NCBI GenBank assembly: GCA_045564455.1
Contig: JBJLHG010000002.1
Location: 620,001-684,000, forward strand
Source: CASICS01 sp045564455
GTDB taxonomy: Bacteria; Pseudomonadota; Gammaproteobacteria; Magnimaribacterales; AG-339-G14
Direction of reading: 5' to 3'
Length of the DNA: 64,000 nucleotides
The translations under genes were made by a program, and so were the position numbers. Below are positions 35,129-43,559 of the stretch, in pieces (position 1 is the first letter of the stretch; each line of letters opens with the position of its first letter). The notes under the pieces were generated by a model. The model did not search any database. It worked only from the letters and a program-made list of their open reading frames with translations, and had not been told where the DNA came from.

Positions 35129-35865
35129 TGAATACGATAGCTGCTGAACAAATCACTACTATAAAAATGAGTATTTATAGGTATGATCCAGATACTGGTA
35201 ACAAGCCTTTTATGCAAGACATCAACATAGATATTCCTAAAAATAAGGATATTATGGTTTTGGATGCTCTCCAATTAGCTAAAGAACAAGATTCTTCAAT
35301 TTCCTTTAGAAGATCTTGCAGAGAGGGAGTTTGTGGCTCAGACGGCATGAATATAAACGGAAAAAATGGTCTCGGGTGTATTACACCATTATCAAAAGTA
35401 GTTAAAAGAAATAAATTAGAATTAAGGCCTTTGCCGGGATTGCCTGTCGTTAAAGATTTAATTGTTGATATGACTCAATTTGTCGATCAATATAAGAAAA
35501 TTAGACCATATCTCATTGCAGATAAAGAAAGTGACAGTTCAGCCATACCTCAAACTGTTGAAGATAGAGAAAAGCTAGATGGACTTTATGAGTGTATTCT
35601 TTGTGGCTGTTGCTCTACCGCATGCCCATCTTTTTGGTGGAATCCTGATAAATTTTTAGGTCCTGCAGCATTGCTTCAAGCATATAGATTTATTGCAGAT
35701 AGTAGGGATACTGCTAGAGAAGAAAGATTAGATCAATTAGAAGATGCTTTTAGTGTTTTTAGATGTCATGGAATTATGAACTGTGTTTCAGTTTGTCCTA
35801 AAGGCTTAAATCCAACAAAAGCCATAAATGAAATAAAAAAAATGTTGGTTAAGAGAGCTTTATAA
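35128..35865 (+). CDS. sdhB: succinate dehydrogenase iron-sulfur subunit SdhB
   Basis: Carries the three clusters of complex II: 2Fe-2S ligands in SCREGVCGSDGM and the following GLGC, 4Fe-4S in CILCGCCSTACP, and 3Fe-4S in CHGIMNCVSVCPKGLNP. Length is 245 aa; the first dozen residues are a short extra leader compared with Escherichia coli. MSIYRYDPDT (from residue 14) would be an alternative start, but the one-base overlap with sdhA favours the upstream ATG. Confidence 0.96.
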   Translation: MNTIAAEQITTIKMSIYRYDPDTGNKPFMQDINIDIPKNKDIMVLDALQLAKEQDSSISFRRSCREGVCGSDGMNINGKNGLGCITPLSKVVKRNKLELRPLPGLPVVKDLIVDMTQFVDQYKKIRPYLIADKESDSSAIPQTVEDREKLDGLYECILCGCCSTACPSFWWNPDKFLGPAALLQAYRFIADSRDTAREERLDQLEDAFSVFRCHGIMNCVSVCPKGLNPTKAINEIKKMLVKRAL

Positions 35866-35878
35866 ATATAGTTTCTAT

Positions 35879-35893
35879 GAGACATAATGTCTC
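35879..35893. promoter_or_regulatory. perfect palindrome GAGACATAATGTCTC between sdhB and sucC
   Basis: Six-base arms GAGACA/TGTCTC around TAA, ending 14 bases before the sucC TTG. As RNA it forms a six-pair hairpin; a competing hairpin TCTC-TTTA-GAGA (35890-35901) shares its 3' arm, so the two are mutually exclusive. No T-run follows, which argues against a terminator. The core GACATWATGTC recurs at 38874-38884, favouring a protein-binding site. Confidence 0.5.
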
Positions 35894-35907
35894 TTTAGAG
35901 AATTACT

Positions 35908-37068
35908 TTGAATCTTCACGAATATCAAGCAAAAAAATTATTTAAAGAATTCGGTCTCCCGATTTCTAATTTCACCGTAATAAATTCTCATTCTGAAGCT
36001 CAAGAAAAAGCTAAACAGTTAAACGTAAATAAGTGGGTGGTTAAAGCGCAAGTACATGCCGGAGGAAGAGGCAAAGCAGGAGGAGTAAAGTTGGTAGATG
36101 ATCTTCAATCCGTTGAAGATTTTGCTAAAAAATGGCTTGGAAATAATTTAGTAACTTATCAAACCGATCAAAATGGTCAGCCTGTTTCTTCGATTTTAAT
36201 TGAAGAATGTACTGATATTGATAAAGAACTTTATTTAGGAGTTGTAATTGATAGAAGTTCTCAATCTATAGTTGTAATGGCATCCCCAGAAGGCGGAGTG
36301 GATATTGAATCAGTAGCAGAAAAATCTCCAGAGAAAATATTTAAAGTATCTATAGACTTGGAAAATGGTCCAGAAGAAAAAGATGCCTTGCTTTTAGCTA
36401 AAGGATTAAATTTATCTGATTCACAAAAACTCGAATTCATCAATATTTTTAAAAACTTATCAAGATTATTTATCGAAAAAGATTTAGCCTTAGTTGAAAT
36501 AAATCCTTTGGTGATAGACGCAAATCAAAATTTAAAGTGCTTAGACGGTAAAATTAGTGTCGATACTAATTCTTTATATCGTCAAGAAGATATCTTGGAA
36601 ATGAGAGACATATCACAAGAAGAAGAAAGAGAATTGCAAGCCTCCGAGTGGGATCTTAATTATGTAGCTCTTGATGGAAACATAGGATGTATGGTCAATG
36701 GAGCAGGATTGGCAATGGGTACAATGGATATGATAAAAATTTCGGGAGGATTCCCTGCAAACTTTCTAGACGTTGGCGGATCAGTAAATAAAAATAGCGT
36801 TTCAGAAGCTTTTAAAATTATATTATCAGATGAAAAAGTGAAAGCTATATTGATCAATATTTTTGGTGGCATAGTTAGATGCGATATTGTTGCAGAAGGA
36901 ATAATTGAAGCAGTCAAAGAAGTAGGCGTTAGTATTCCTGTAATAGTTAGATTGAAAGGAAATAATTCAAATTTAGCTCAAGAAATTTTAGATAAAAGCT
37001 CTTTAAATATAATTTCTGAATCAAGCTTATCAAAAGCAGCTCAAAGAGCGGTGGACTTATCAAAATGA
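35908..37068 (+). CDS. sucC: succinyl-CoA synthetase beta subunit
   Basis: ADP-forming succinate-CoA ligase subunit with an ATP-grasp N-terminal domain (MNLHEYQAKKLF at 1-12, KAQVHAGGRGKAGGVKL near 47-63) and the C-terminal ligase domain with NIFGGIVRCDIVAEGI near 313-328. Length 386 aa. The start is TTG, since family N-termini begin exactly here and no ATG is nearby. It lies directly after sdhB; sucA and sucB, which usually stand between, are absent. It overlaps sucD by four bases. Confidence 0.97.
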   Translation: MNLHEYQAKKLFKEFGLPISNFTVINSHSEAQEKAKQLNVNKWVVKAQVHAGGRGKAGGVKLVDDLQSVEDFAKKWLGNNLVTYQTDQNGQPVSSILIEECTDIDKELYLGVVIDRSSQSIVVMASPEGGVDIESVAEKSPEKIFKVSIDLENGPEEKDALLLAKGLNLSDSQKLEFINIFKNLSRLFIEKDLALVEINPLVIDANQNLKCLDGKISVDTNSLYRQEDILEMRDISQEEERELQASEWDLNYVALDGNIGCMVNGAGLAMGTMDMIKISGGFPANFLDVGGSVNKNSVSEAFKIILSDEKVKAILINIFGGIVRCDIVAEGIIEAVKEVGVSIPVIVRLKGNNSNLAQEILDKSSLNIISESSLSKAAQRAVDLSK

Positions 37069-37937
37069 GTATTTTGATAAATAAAAATACAGTCGCTATA
37101 TGTCAAGGCTTTACTGGATCTCAAGCTACTATGCATTGTGAGCAGTCCATTGCTTATGGAACAAATATTGTAGGAGGAGTTACTCCTGGAAAATCTGGTC
37201 AAATGCATTTAAATAAGCCTGTGTTTGATTCAGTATCAGAAGCAATAGAAAAAACTAATGCGAATACTTCAATAATTTTTGTTCCTGCTAAATTTTGTAA
37301 AGATTCTATAAATGAAGCTTTAGATGCAGGAATAGAACTTATTATTGTTATTACTGAAGGAATACCCACATTAGATATGTTATTTCTAAAAAATAAAGCA
37401 GACAAAATTGGATCGAGAATTATAGGTCCAAATTGTCCTGGTCTAATTTCTCCTGGAGAATGCAAACTAGGAATTATGCCTGCTGACATTCACCTTCCGG
37501 GAAAAATAGGTATTGTTTCAAGATCAGGTACTTTGACGTATGAAGCGGTTGATCAAACAACATTAGCTGGTTTAGGTCAAAGCAGTTGCGTTGGAATTGG
37601 AGGAGATCCTATACCAGGGACAAGCTTTATTGAAATTTTAGAGCTTTTTGAAGAAGATCCTCAAACAGAAGCAATTGTGATGGTAGGTGAAATTGGAGGA
37701 ACTGCAGAAGAAGAGGCAGCAGAATATATTAAGAATAATATAACTAAGCCTGTAGTAGCTTATATTGCTGGAGTAAGTGCTCCTCCAGGTAAAAGAATGG
37801 GCCATGCTGGAGCAATAATTTCAGGAGGCAAAGGAACTGCCCAAGAAAAATTCGCAGCACTAGAAAATGCCGGAGTAAAAACCGTTGAAAGTTTAGCGGA
37901 TATTGGAACAGCTATTTTAGATTTAGTAGGCCCTTAA
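37065..37937 (+). CDS. sucD: succinyl-CoA synthetase alpha subunit
   Basis: The CoA-binding subunit carrying the phospho-histidine in GHAGAIISGGKGTAQEKF near 245-262. The N-terminal CoA site QGFTGSQATMHCEQSI (about 14-29) and the GPNCPGLISPGECKLGIMP segment are intact. Length 290 aa is normal. Its 3' end overlaps the convergent phyH-family gene by 26 bases, the largest such overlap in the window. Confidence 0.98.
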   Translation: MSILINKNTVAICQGFTGSQATMHCEQSIAYGTNIVGGVTPGKSGQMHLNKPVFDSVSEAIEKTNANTSIIFVPAKFCKDSINEALDAGIELIIVITEGIPTLDMLFLKNKADKIGSRIIGPNCPGLISPGECKLGIMPADIHLPGKIGIVSRSGTLTYEAVDQTTLAGLGQSSCVGIGGDPIPGTSFIEILELFEEDPQTEAIVMVGEIGGTAEEEAAEYIKNNITKPVVAYIAGVSAPPGKRMGHAGAIISGGKGTAQEKFAALENAGVKTVESLADIGTAILDLVGP

Positions 37938-38841
37938 AGCTAAAAAAACCTCTAGCGCTAGAGTTTAATTGATCTTTAATCAATTTAGATTTGCTTAATT
38001 TAATAGGTCCTTTATTTCGCAAAGCTAACTCAGAATCAATAGTCACTGGAAGTACCTGAGGATACAAAGGGCCAGATAAAAAGTCACCATCTTTAAGATG
38101 ATGTTTTGCAGTAATCGGTTTTGTTTTCTCTCTATTTTCAAAAACAGTTTGATTATCACACCATCTGCTAGTAAAAGCTCTTCTTGGTTTATCTAGAGTA
38201 GAATTTTTAGAGGCACCATGAACAATATGAGCATTGAATATCAAAGCATCTCCTGGTTCCATATCTGGACAAAAGAATTCGTTTTCTTCCCTTAGAGAAT
38301 CAATATCAGGCAAATCTTTATGCTTTTTATTTACTAAAGCATCATTTCCGGGTGCATAAGATTTCCATGGACCATCCCAATTATGAGACCCTTTAATGAA
38401 TTCCAAACCACTAGATTCTTTTGTAACTGAATCTAATGTAATCCAAATTGAACAAATATTATTTTTTTTAAGATCTACTGGCCAAAATGTTATATCGTGA
38501 TGCCAGGGAGTAGCTAAATGGCATCCTGCAGGTTTAATAAAAGTTTGATCATAAAAATGTCTAACTACTTCAGAATTTAAAACTAACTGAGCATATTTAG
38601 CACAAGGAGAATGCAACATAAAATCATAAAAAGCATCATTTCGGTACCATAAATCTATATCTCCAGCAAAACCACCATTATCTTTACCGCTAATAAATTT
38701 TCCTGTTAATGACTTATTTGTGACTGTTTCTTCTATGGCTTTTGCCATCTTAGTCTGCCATTCTTTTGAAAGAATATTTTTAACAAGAATAACGCCATCT
38801 TTCTTAAAAGTTATAATATCTTCGTTGGTTAATAAACTCAT
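37912..38841 (-). CDS. phytanoyl-CoA dioxygenase (PhyH) family protein
   Basis: Fe(II)/2-oxoglutarate-dependent oxygenase, 309 aa from the ATG at 38841. Metal ligands: HxD in TPWHHDITFW, and the distal His in IVHGAS, with the 2-oxoglutarate-binding Arg in PRRAFTSRW. The frame extends to a TTG at 38859, but the ATG gives a typical N-terminus (MSLLTNEDIITFKKDG). Family members hydroxylate many small molecules, so the substrate is unknown. Its divergent partner is the carboxyltransferase gene, across a 68-base gap with a perfect palindrome. Confidence 0.85.
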   Translation of the reverse strand: MSLLTNEDIITFKKDGVILVKNILSKEWQTKMAKAIEETVTNKSLTGKFISGKDNGGFAGDIDLWYRNDAFYDFMLHSPCAKYAQLVLNSEVVRHFYDQTFIKPAGCHLATPWHHDITFWPVDLKKNNICSIWITLDSVTKESSGLEFIKGSHNWDGPWKSYAPGNDALVNKKHKDLPDIDSLREENEFFCPDMEPGDALIFNAHIVHGASKNSTLDKPRRAFTSRWCDNQTVFENREKTKPITAKHHLKDGDFLSGPLYPQVLPVTIDSELALRNKGPIKLSKSKLIKDQLNSSARGFFSFKGLLNLK

Positions 38842-38871
38842 GAAAATATCATAACACAAACATTTTCTGTG

Positions 38872-38886
38872 GTGACATTATGTCAC
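38872..38886. promoter_or_regulatory. perfect palindrome GTGACATTATGTCAC between the phyH-family and carboxyltransferase genes
   Basis: Arms GTGACA/TGTCAC around TTA, in the divergent gap 38842-38909. It shares the 11-base core GACATWATGTC with the palindrome upstream of sucC at 35879-35893, about 3 kb away. Likely an operator for an unidentified regulator of both divergent genes. A -10-like TATAAT lies at 38898-38903, between the palindrome and the carboxyltransferase ATG. Confidence 0.5.
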
Positions 38887-38909
38887 TATAAGACTAATAT
38901 AATGACAGT

Positions 38910-40262
38910 ATGAAAAAAGTTGGCATCACTGAAGTTGTTCTGAGAGACGGAAATCAATCTTTGATTTCGACAAGACTTACTATTGAAGATATTTTACCAA
39001 TTGCTAAAGCAATTGATGATGTTGGTTTTTGGTCTATAGAATCTTGGGGCGGAGCTACTTTTGATGTTTGCTTAAGACATTTAAACGAAGATCCATGGGA
39101 GAGATTAAGAGAGTTAAAAAAAGCGATGCCAAAGACTCCTCAGCAAATGCTTCTAAGAGGCCAAAACCTTGTTGGGTATAAACATTTTAGTGATCAAGTT
39201 GTATCAAAATTCATTAACAAAGCAGCTGAAAATGGAATTGATATTTTTAGAGTTTTTGATGCCTTAAACGATACAGAAAATATTAGATTTTCTATCAATG
39301 AAATAAAACAAAATAAAAAACATGCACAAGCAGCAATGGCATATACGATTAGTCCGATTCATGATTTGTATTATTGGGTTGATTTAGCAAAAAGAATGGA
39401 AGATCTCGGCGCCGATTCAATTGCCATAAAAGATATGGCGGGAATATTAAAACCCTATGTAGCTTATGACTTAGTTAAGCAACTAAAAAAGAATATTTCT
39501 GTTCCGATTCACATGCAAACTCATGCTACAACAGGCTTGTCCGGAGCCACTAATTTGAAGGCTATTGAAGCTGGAATAGATAATATCGATACTTCTATAT
39601 CATCAATGAGCATGACATATGGACATTCTGCAACAGAAACCATGGTGTCTATGCTTGAGGATACAAACCACGAAACGAATCTAAATTTATTAAAATTAGA
39701 TTCTATTAGTGAACACTTTAAAAAACTAAGACATAAATATTCAGAGTTTGAAGGAAGTATGAAAGGAGTAGATGTTCAGATGTTAATTAGACAAGTGCCG
39801 GGCGGCATGTTGTCCAACTTAGAAACGCAATTAAAACAATTAAATCAAGAAGAAAATATTAATAATGTAATTAATGAAATTCCCAGGGTAAGGAAAGATT
39901 TGGGTTATGTGCCTTTAGTAACTCCTGTTTCTCAAATTATAGGCGCTCAAGCATTAGCTAATATTGTAGACGGAGAAAGATATAAAAACTTATCAATGGA
40001 AATGGTTAGTTTAATCTCCGGAAGATATGGAAATATTTTTGGAGACGTTGATGATGAACTAAAAAGCTTAGCAAATGAAAGAATAGAACCTATTTTTTCA
40101 AGACCTGCTGATCTGATTGAAGATGACTTTGATAAATTAAAAAATGATTTGTGTAATTTCTGTTCTCAGAATTCATTATCAGATTTAAGTAAATCAGAAG
40201 AAAATGTTTTAAGTTTTGCACTTTTCCCATACAGCTCTTCAGATTTTTTTAAGACAAGCTAA
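38910..40262 (+). CDS. pyruvate/oxaloacetate carboxyltransferase (OadA/PycB-like), without biotinyl domain
   Basis: HMGL-like TIM-barrel carboxyltransferase of 450 aa. Seen: TEVVLRDGNQSLISTR at 7-22 (metal and substrate site), SIESWGGATFDVCLR, DIFRVFDALND, AIKDMAGILKPY (carboxylated-lysine strand) and HMQTHATTGLSGATNLKAIE. Unlike OadA or PycB (about 600 aa), the protein ends without the AMKM biotin-attachment domain, as in the 5S subunit of transcarboxylase. No biotin carboxylase or biotin carrier gene is nearby. It may work with a separately encoded carrier; direction (pyruvate carboxylation or oxaloacetate decarboxylation) is open. Confidence 0.85.
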   Translation: MKKVGITEVVLRDGNQSLISTRLTIEDILPIAKAIDDVGFWSIESWGGATFDVCLRHLNEDPWERLRELKKAMPKTPQQMLLRGQNLVGYKHFSDQVVSKFINKAAENGIDIFRVFDALNDTENIRFSINEIKQNKKHAQAAMAYTISPIHDLYYWVDLAKRMEDLGADSIAIKDMAGILKPYVAYDLVKQLKKNISVPIHMQTHATTGLSGATNLKAIEAGIDNIDTSISSMSMTYGHSATETMVSMLEDTNHETNLNLLKLDSISEHFKKLRHKYSEFEGSMKGVDVQMLIRQVPGGMLSNLETQLKQLNQEENINNVINEIPRVRKDLGYVPLVTPVSQIIGAQALANIVDGERYKNLSMEMVSLISGRYGNIFGDVDDELKSLANERIEPIFSRPADLIEDDFDKLKNDLCNFCSQNSLSDLSKSEENVLSFALFPYSSSDFFKTS

Positions 40263-40321
40263 AAAAAATTCTTTTAATTCTCTTAAATGTTAAATTTAGA
40301 TTCAAATTAATAGGTATATAT

Positions 40322-41500
40322 ATGGATAGAGAATTTGAAGTAATCATTTACGGCGCTACGGGCTTCACAGGACAGCTATGTGCAAAATATTTAAAAGAGA
40401 ATTATCCAGATTTAAAATGGGCTATTGCAGGTCGAAATAAAAAAAAATTAGAAAAAGTAAATCTAGATTTAGATCTTGAATGCAAAATTTTTGTAGCAGA
40501 TGGAGATGATTTAGAAAAATTAAATAGTTTAGTTCGGCAAACAAAAGTTATTTTATCTACTGCAGGACCGTTTGCTAGATATAGTGATTTATTGGTTCAA
40601 GCATGCGTAAATCAAGGAACGCATTACACAGATATTACAGGCGAAAATCATTGGGTAAAAACACTAATAGATAGACACAATGATAATGCCAATTTAAAAG
40701 GTATAAGAATTATTCCTTCTTGTGGATATGATTCAATACCCTCAGATATCGGCACTTTATTTGCTGTATCTCAATTTGAGAAACCAGTTAAAAGAGTTGA
40801 TCTATTTCAAGAATGGAGTGGCGAAGCATCTGGAGGAACTATAGAAACAGCTTTTTCAATGGGCAAACTAACTAAAGAAATGAGAGATCCTTTTTTGCTT
40901 AATCCTGAAAATTCTACTTCTGAAGAACAGCGAAAAAATTCAAAAGATGAAATGAGAATAGAAAAGATAGAAGAGTTAGATGCCTGGTCCGGAATGTTTG
41001 TTATGGCAGCGGGAAATACAAGAGTTGTAAGAAGATCGGCAGCCTTAATGGAAAAAAATCAAAACAGCTACGGCTCTAATTTTACTTTCGGAGAATACGG
41101 CCTTTATAAAAATAAAAATACAGCCAAAAGAGCATCCTATGGATTAATTTTTGGTTTCTTAATCATTACTTCTCCGCTAAAAAATATAGTAAGAAGATTT
41201 CTCCCTAAACCTGGTGAAGGCCCTAGCGAAGAAGTTCAAAATAACGGATGGTTTAGATCAACCTTTATTGCAGAAGCAGAAGATGGCGAAAAAAAAATCT
41301 GTTCACTTTATGGCTCAGGTGATCCTGGTTACAAATCTACATCTAAGTTAGTTTGTGAATCTGCCTTAACACTAGCTTTATCAGACAATTTACCAGGAGG
41401 CACAGAATTCGGAGGGGTCTTAACTTCTGCTTCTGGTTTGGGACATGCTTTGATAGATAGATTAAAAAATGCTGAGATAGAATTTAATGTTCATCCTTAG
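40322..41500 (+). CDS. saccharopine dehydrogenase-like NAD(P)-binding protein
   Basis: A 392-aa protein with an N-terminal Rossmann fold, IIYGATGFTGQLCAKYLKEN at 8-27, then the AGRNKKKLE segment and STAGPFARYSDLLVQAC near 80-96. It matches the trans-acting enoyl reductase/saccharopine reductase-like family found beside lipid genes in many bacteria and as SCCPDH in animals. The reaction is not known for bacterial members of this type. A hydrophobic stretch near 280-300 may associate with the membrane. It follows the carboxyltransferase after 59 bases. Confidence 0.8.
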   Translation: MDREFEVIIYGATGFTGQLCAKYLKENYPDLKWAIAGRNKKKLEKVNLDLDLECKIFVADGDDLEKLNSLVRQTKVILSTAGPFARYSDLLVQACVNQGTHYTDITGENHWVKTLIDRHNDNANLKGIRIIPSCGYDSIPSDIGTLFAVSQFEKPVKRVDLFQEWSGEASGGTIETAFSMGKLTKEMRDPFLLNPENSTSEEQRKNSKDEMRIEKIEELDAWSGMFVMAAGNTRVVRRSAALMEKNQNSYGSNFTFGEYGLYKNKNTAKRASYGLIFGFLIITSPLKNIVRRFLPKPGEGPSEEVQNNGWFRSTFIAEAEDGEKKICSLYGSGDPGYKSTSKLVCESALTLALSDNLPGGTEFGGVLTSASGLGHALIDRLKNAEIEFNVHP

Positions 41501-41564
41501 CCTTATAACTATTTTTACCTTATTTATAACCCTTTTTTAATTTTAGATATATATAATTATAGAA

Positions 41565-41641
41565 TTCGAGCCATCTTTTCTCCCCAGAAATCTCTCCTTA
41601 GCTCGAGTATAACGGGTTGCTACATGATGAAGTAACCCGTT
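41565..41641 (+). other. candidate structured RNA / two tandem hairpins before the photolyase gene
   Basis: In the 209-base gap between the saccharopine-dehydrogenase-like gene and phrB, a locally G+C-richer island holds two adjacent inverted repeats. TTCGAGC (41565-41571) pairs with GCTCGAG (41601-41607), enclosing a small hairpin TTTCT-CCCC-AGAAA (41577-41590). Next, AACGGGTT (41611-41618) pairs with AACCCGTT (41634-41641) across a 15-base loop. No T-run follows the second hairpin, so it is a poor intrinsic terminator. It could be an RNA leader of phrB or a small RNA; I recognise no known riboswitch. Confidence 0.35.
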
Positions 41642-41709
41642 AATATATAAAAGTGATGAAATTTTTAATCAAGCTGAGCACAGCGATTAGCATCATATAA
41701 ACACTTTCT

Positions 41710-43107
41710 ATGAACAATCTTTATATTTTTTCCAATGATCTTAGACTTGCTGATAACTTAGCTTTGTATGAAGCCTCTAAAAACTCTACCAGTTTAGAAG
41801 TTATTTATATATTTAATCCAAAAAAATGGAATCTACATAACGATAGCCCTCTTAAAATTAAATTCCAGCTAGAAAATTTAGCAATTCTCAAAGAAGGATT
41901 AAATAAGCTTAATATTAATTTAAAAATTCTTCATGCAAATGGAGTAGAAGATGAGTCAATAAAAATTTTAGAAGAAGCGGTCTCTATAAAAGCTTCCGGT
42001 GTTTATATGAATAAAGATTATGGAATCAATGAGAGGAGAAGAGATGCTGATTTAGAAAAAAAACTTACTGATAAAGGAATTAAATTTTTTTCATATGACT
42101 CATCCATTATTGATCCAGAATTAATTAAAACTGGATCTGATACTTTTTTTAAAGTTTTTACACCATATTCAAGGGCTTTTAGATCTTTGCTAAGCGAGAA
42201 TCACTTAAAATTAATCCCTGAACCCATGATGCAAAGCAAAGTTTTGAAAGACAGCGATCCAATTCCAGATTTTCAATTGAGTAGTAAATTACATAAAGAA
42301 GCCTTAAATCTATATCTGCCAGGAGAAAATTCTGCTCATCGCATACTTGAAAATTTTATTGAAGATAAAATAAATGAATATAAAAATCTTAGGGACTTCC
42401 CAAAATTAGATTCAACTAGTCGTCTTTCTCCTTATTTTGCATCTGGAATTATATCCGCTAAATCTTGCATAAATTTATTATCAAAATTTTCAGAAGATAT
42501 TCCTGGAAGTGGTCATTTTTCTTGGTTCAATGAAGTAATTTGGCGAGAATTTTATAAATATATTATTTATCATTATCCAAGGGTTAGTATGAAAAAATCT
42601 TTCAATGAGAAATATGATGCTTTAATTTGGCGAGATGATGAAGATGACTTTAATGCTTGGTGCAATGGTACTACAGGAATCCCGCTGATAGATGCAGCTA
42701 TGACTCAACTAAACCATACTGGCTGGATGCACAATAGATTGAGAATGGTAGTAGCTATGTTTCTAAGTAAAAACTTATTGATAGATTGGAAAAAAGGGGA
42801 AGAATATTTCATGAGAAATCTAATTGATGGCGATCATGCTTCAAATGTTGGCGGCTGGCAATGGAGCGCTTCTACCGGAGTTGATGCTGCACCTTATTTT
42901 AGAATTTTCAACCCCATCACTCAATCTGAGAAATTTGATAAAGAAGGGGAGTTTATTAAAAAATATCTTCCTATTTTTTCTGAATTATCTCCAAAAGAAA
43001 TCCATAATCCAGATTTAGAAACAAGAGCTAAATTAAAATATCCAAAAATGATTGTTGATCTTTCTTTTTCAAGAAAGAGAGCTATTGAATCTTTTTCAAA
43101 AATATAA
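41710..43107 (+). CDS. phrB: deoxyribodipyrimidine photolyase (class I CPD type)
   Basis: Light-driven repair of UV pyrimidine dimers. The 465-aa protein has the N-terminal antenna-binding Rossmann domain (about 1-130, LYIFSNDLRLADNLAL) and a C-terminal FAD domain. The conserved segments are WFNEVIWREFYKYIIYH, TGIPLIDAAMTQLNHTGWMH and DGDHASNVGGWQWSASTG, with the final Trp pair of the electron-transfer path. It is closer to CPD photolyases than to cryptochromes by motif, with length normal. Start ATG follows the structured gap described at 41565-41641. Confidence 0.93.
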   Translation: MNNLYIFSNDLRLADNLALYEASKNSTSLEVIYIFNPKKWNLHNDSPLKIKFQLENLAILKEGLNKLNINLKILHANGVEDESIKILEEAVSIKASGVYMNKDYGINERRRDADLEKKLTDKGIKFFSYDSSIIDPELIKTGSDTFFKVFTPYSRAFRSLLSENHLKLIPEPMMQSKVLKDSDPIPDFQLSSKLHKEALNLYLPGENSAHRILENFIEDKINEYKNLRDFPKLDSTSRLSPYFASGIISAKSCINLLSKFSEDIPGSGHFSWFNEVIWREFYKYIIYHYPRVSMKKSFNEKYDALIWRDDEDDFNAWCNGTTGIPLIDAAMTQLNHTGWMHNRLRMVVAMFLSKNLLIDWKKGEEYFMRNLIDGDHASNVGGWQWSASTGVDAAPYFRIFNPITQSEKFDKEGEFIKKYLPIFSELSPKEIHNPDLETRAKLKYPKMIVDLSFSRKRAIESFSKI

Positions 43108-43109
43108 AA

Positions 43110-43559
43110 ATGAATAAAGATAATACTCCCGAATATATGAAGCAACTTTCGGCAAAAATTTTAGAGATAAATTATAAAAATGAATCACTAAGCATGTCTT
43201 TTGAAGCTACTGAAGATATTTGTCATTCAAATGGAACTATCATTCAGGGAGGTTTTTCAACGGTAATGATGGACTCATGTATGGCATTTCTAGTTATGGA
43301 GTTAACAGATTTTATATATACGCCCATGTCGATAGATATAAACGTTTCCTTTCTTGCTGCAGGAAGACCTGGTAAACTTTTTTGTCAATCAAAAATTACA
43401 AAGCTAGGAAAATCCATTGGTTTTGCATCAGCAGAACTTTACCAAAACGAAGAATTGATTGCTAAAGCTTCCTCGAGTCTAAAATTAGTAAAAATAGGAA
43501 AGCCAAAAGATTTTTTGATAGAAAATATGGCTAAAGAGGCCAAAATAATTAAATCTTAG
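43110..43559 (+). CDS. PaaI-family hotdog thioesterase (second copy)
   Basis: A 149-aa hotdog protein with the family core NGTIIQGGFSTVMMDSCMAF (about 45-64), where QGG replaces HGG just as in the paralogue at 103-528; the acidic residue is D59. It starts 2 bases after phrB and its end overlaps the convergent acyl-CoA dehydrogenase gene by four bases. Probable acyl-CoA thioesterase acting in fatty acid or aromatic metabolism; substrate unknown. Confidence 0.8.
   Translation: MNKDNTPEYMKQLSAKILEINYKNESLSMSFEATEDICHSNGTIIQGGFSTVMMDSCMAFLVMELTDFIYTPMSIDINVSFLAAGRPGKLFCQSKITKLGKSIGFASAELYQNEELIAKASSSLKLVKIGKPKDFLIENMAKEAKIIKS

Noticed and set aside
38872..38886. GTGACATTATGTCAC as a CRP site
   Set aside because: CRP sites have GTGA-N6-TCAC spacing; here the arms are 7 bases apart, and the sister site before sucC has GAGA outer bases.
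41611..41641. AACGGGTT hairpin as a Rho-independent terminator
   Set aside because: The loop is 15 bases and no T-run follows the stem; treated as part of a possible structured RNA.
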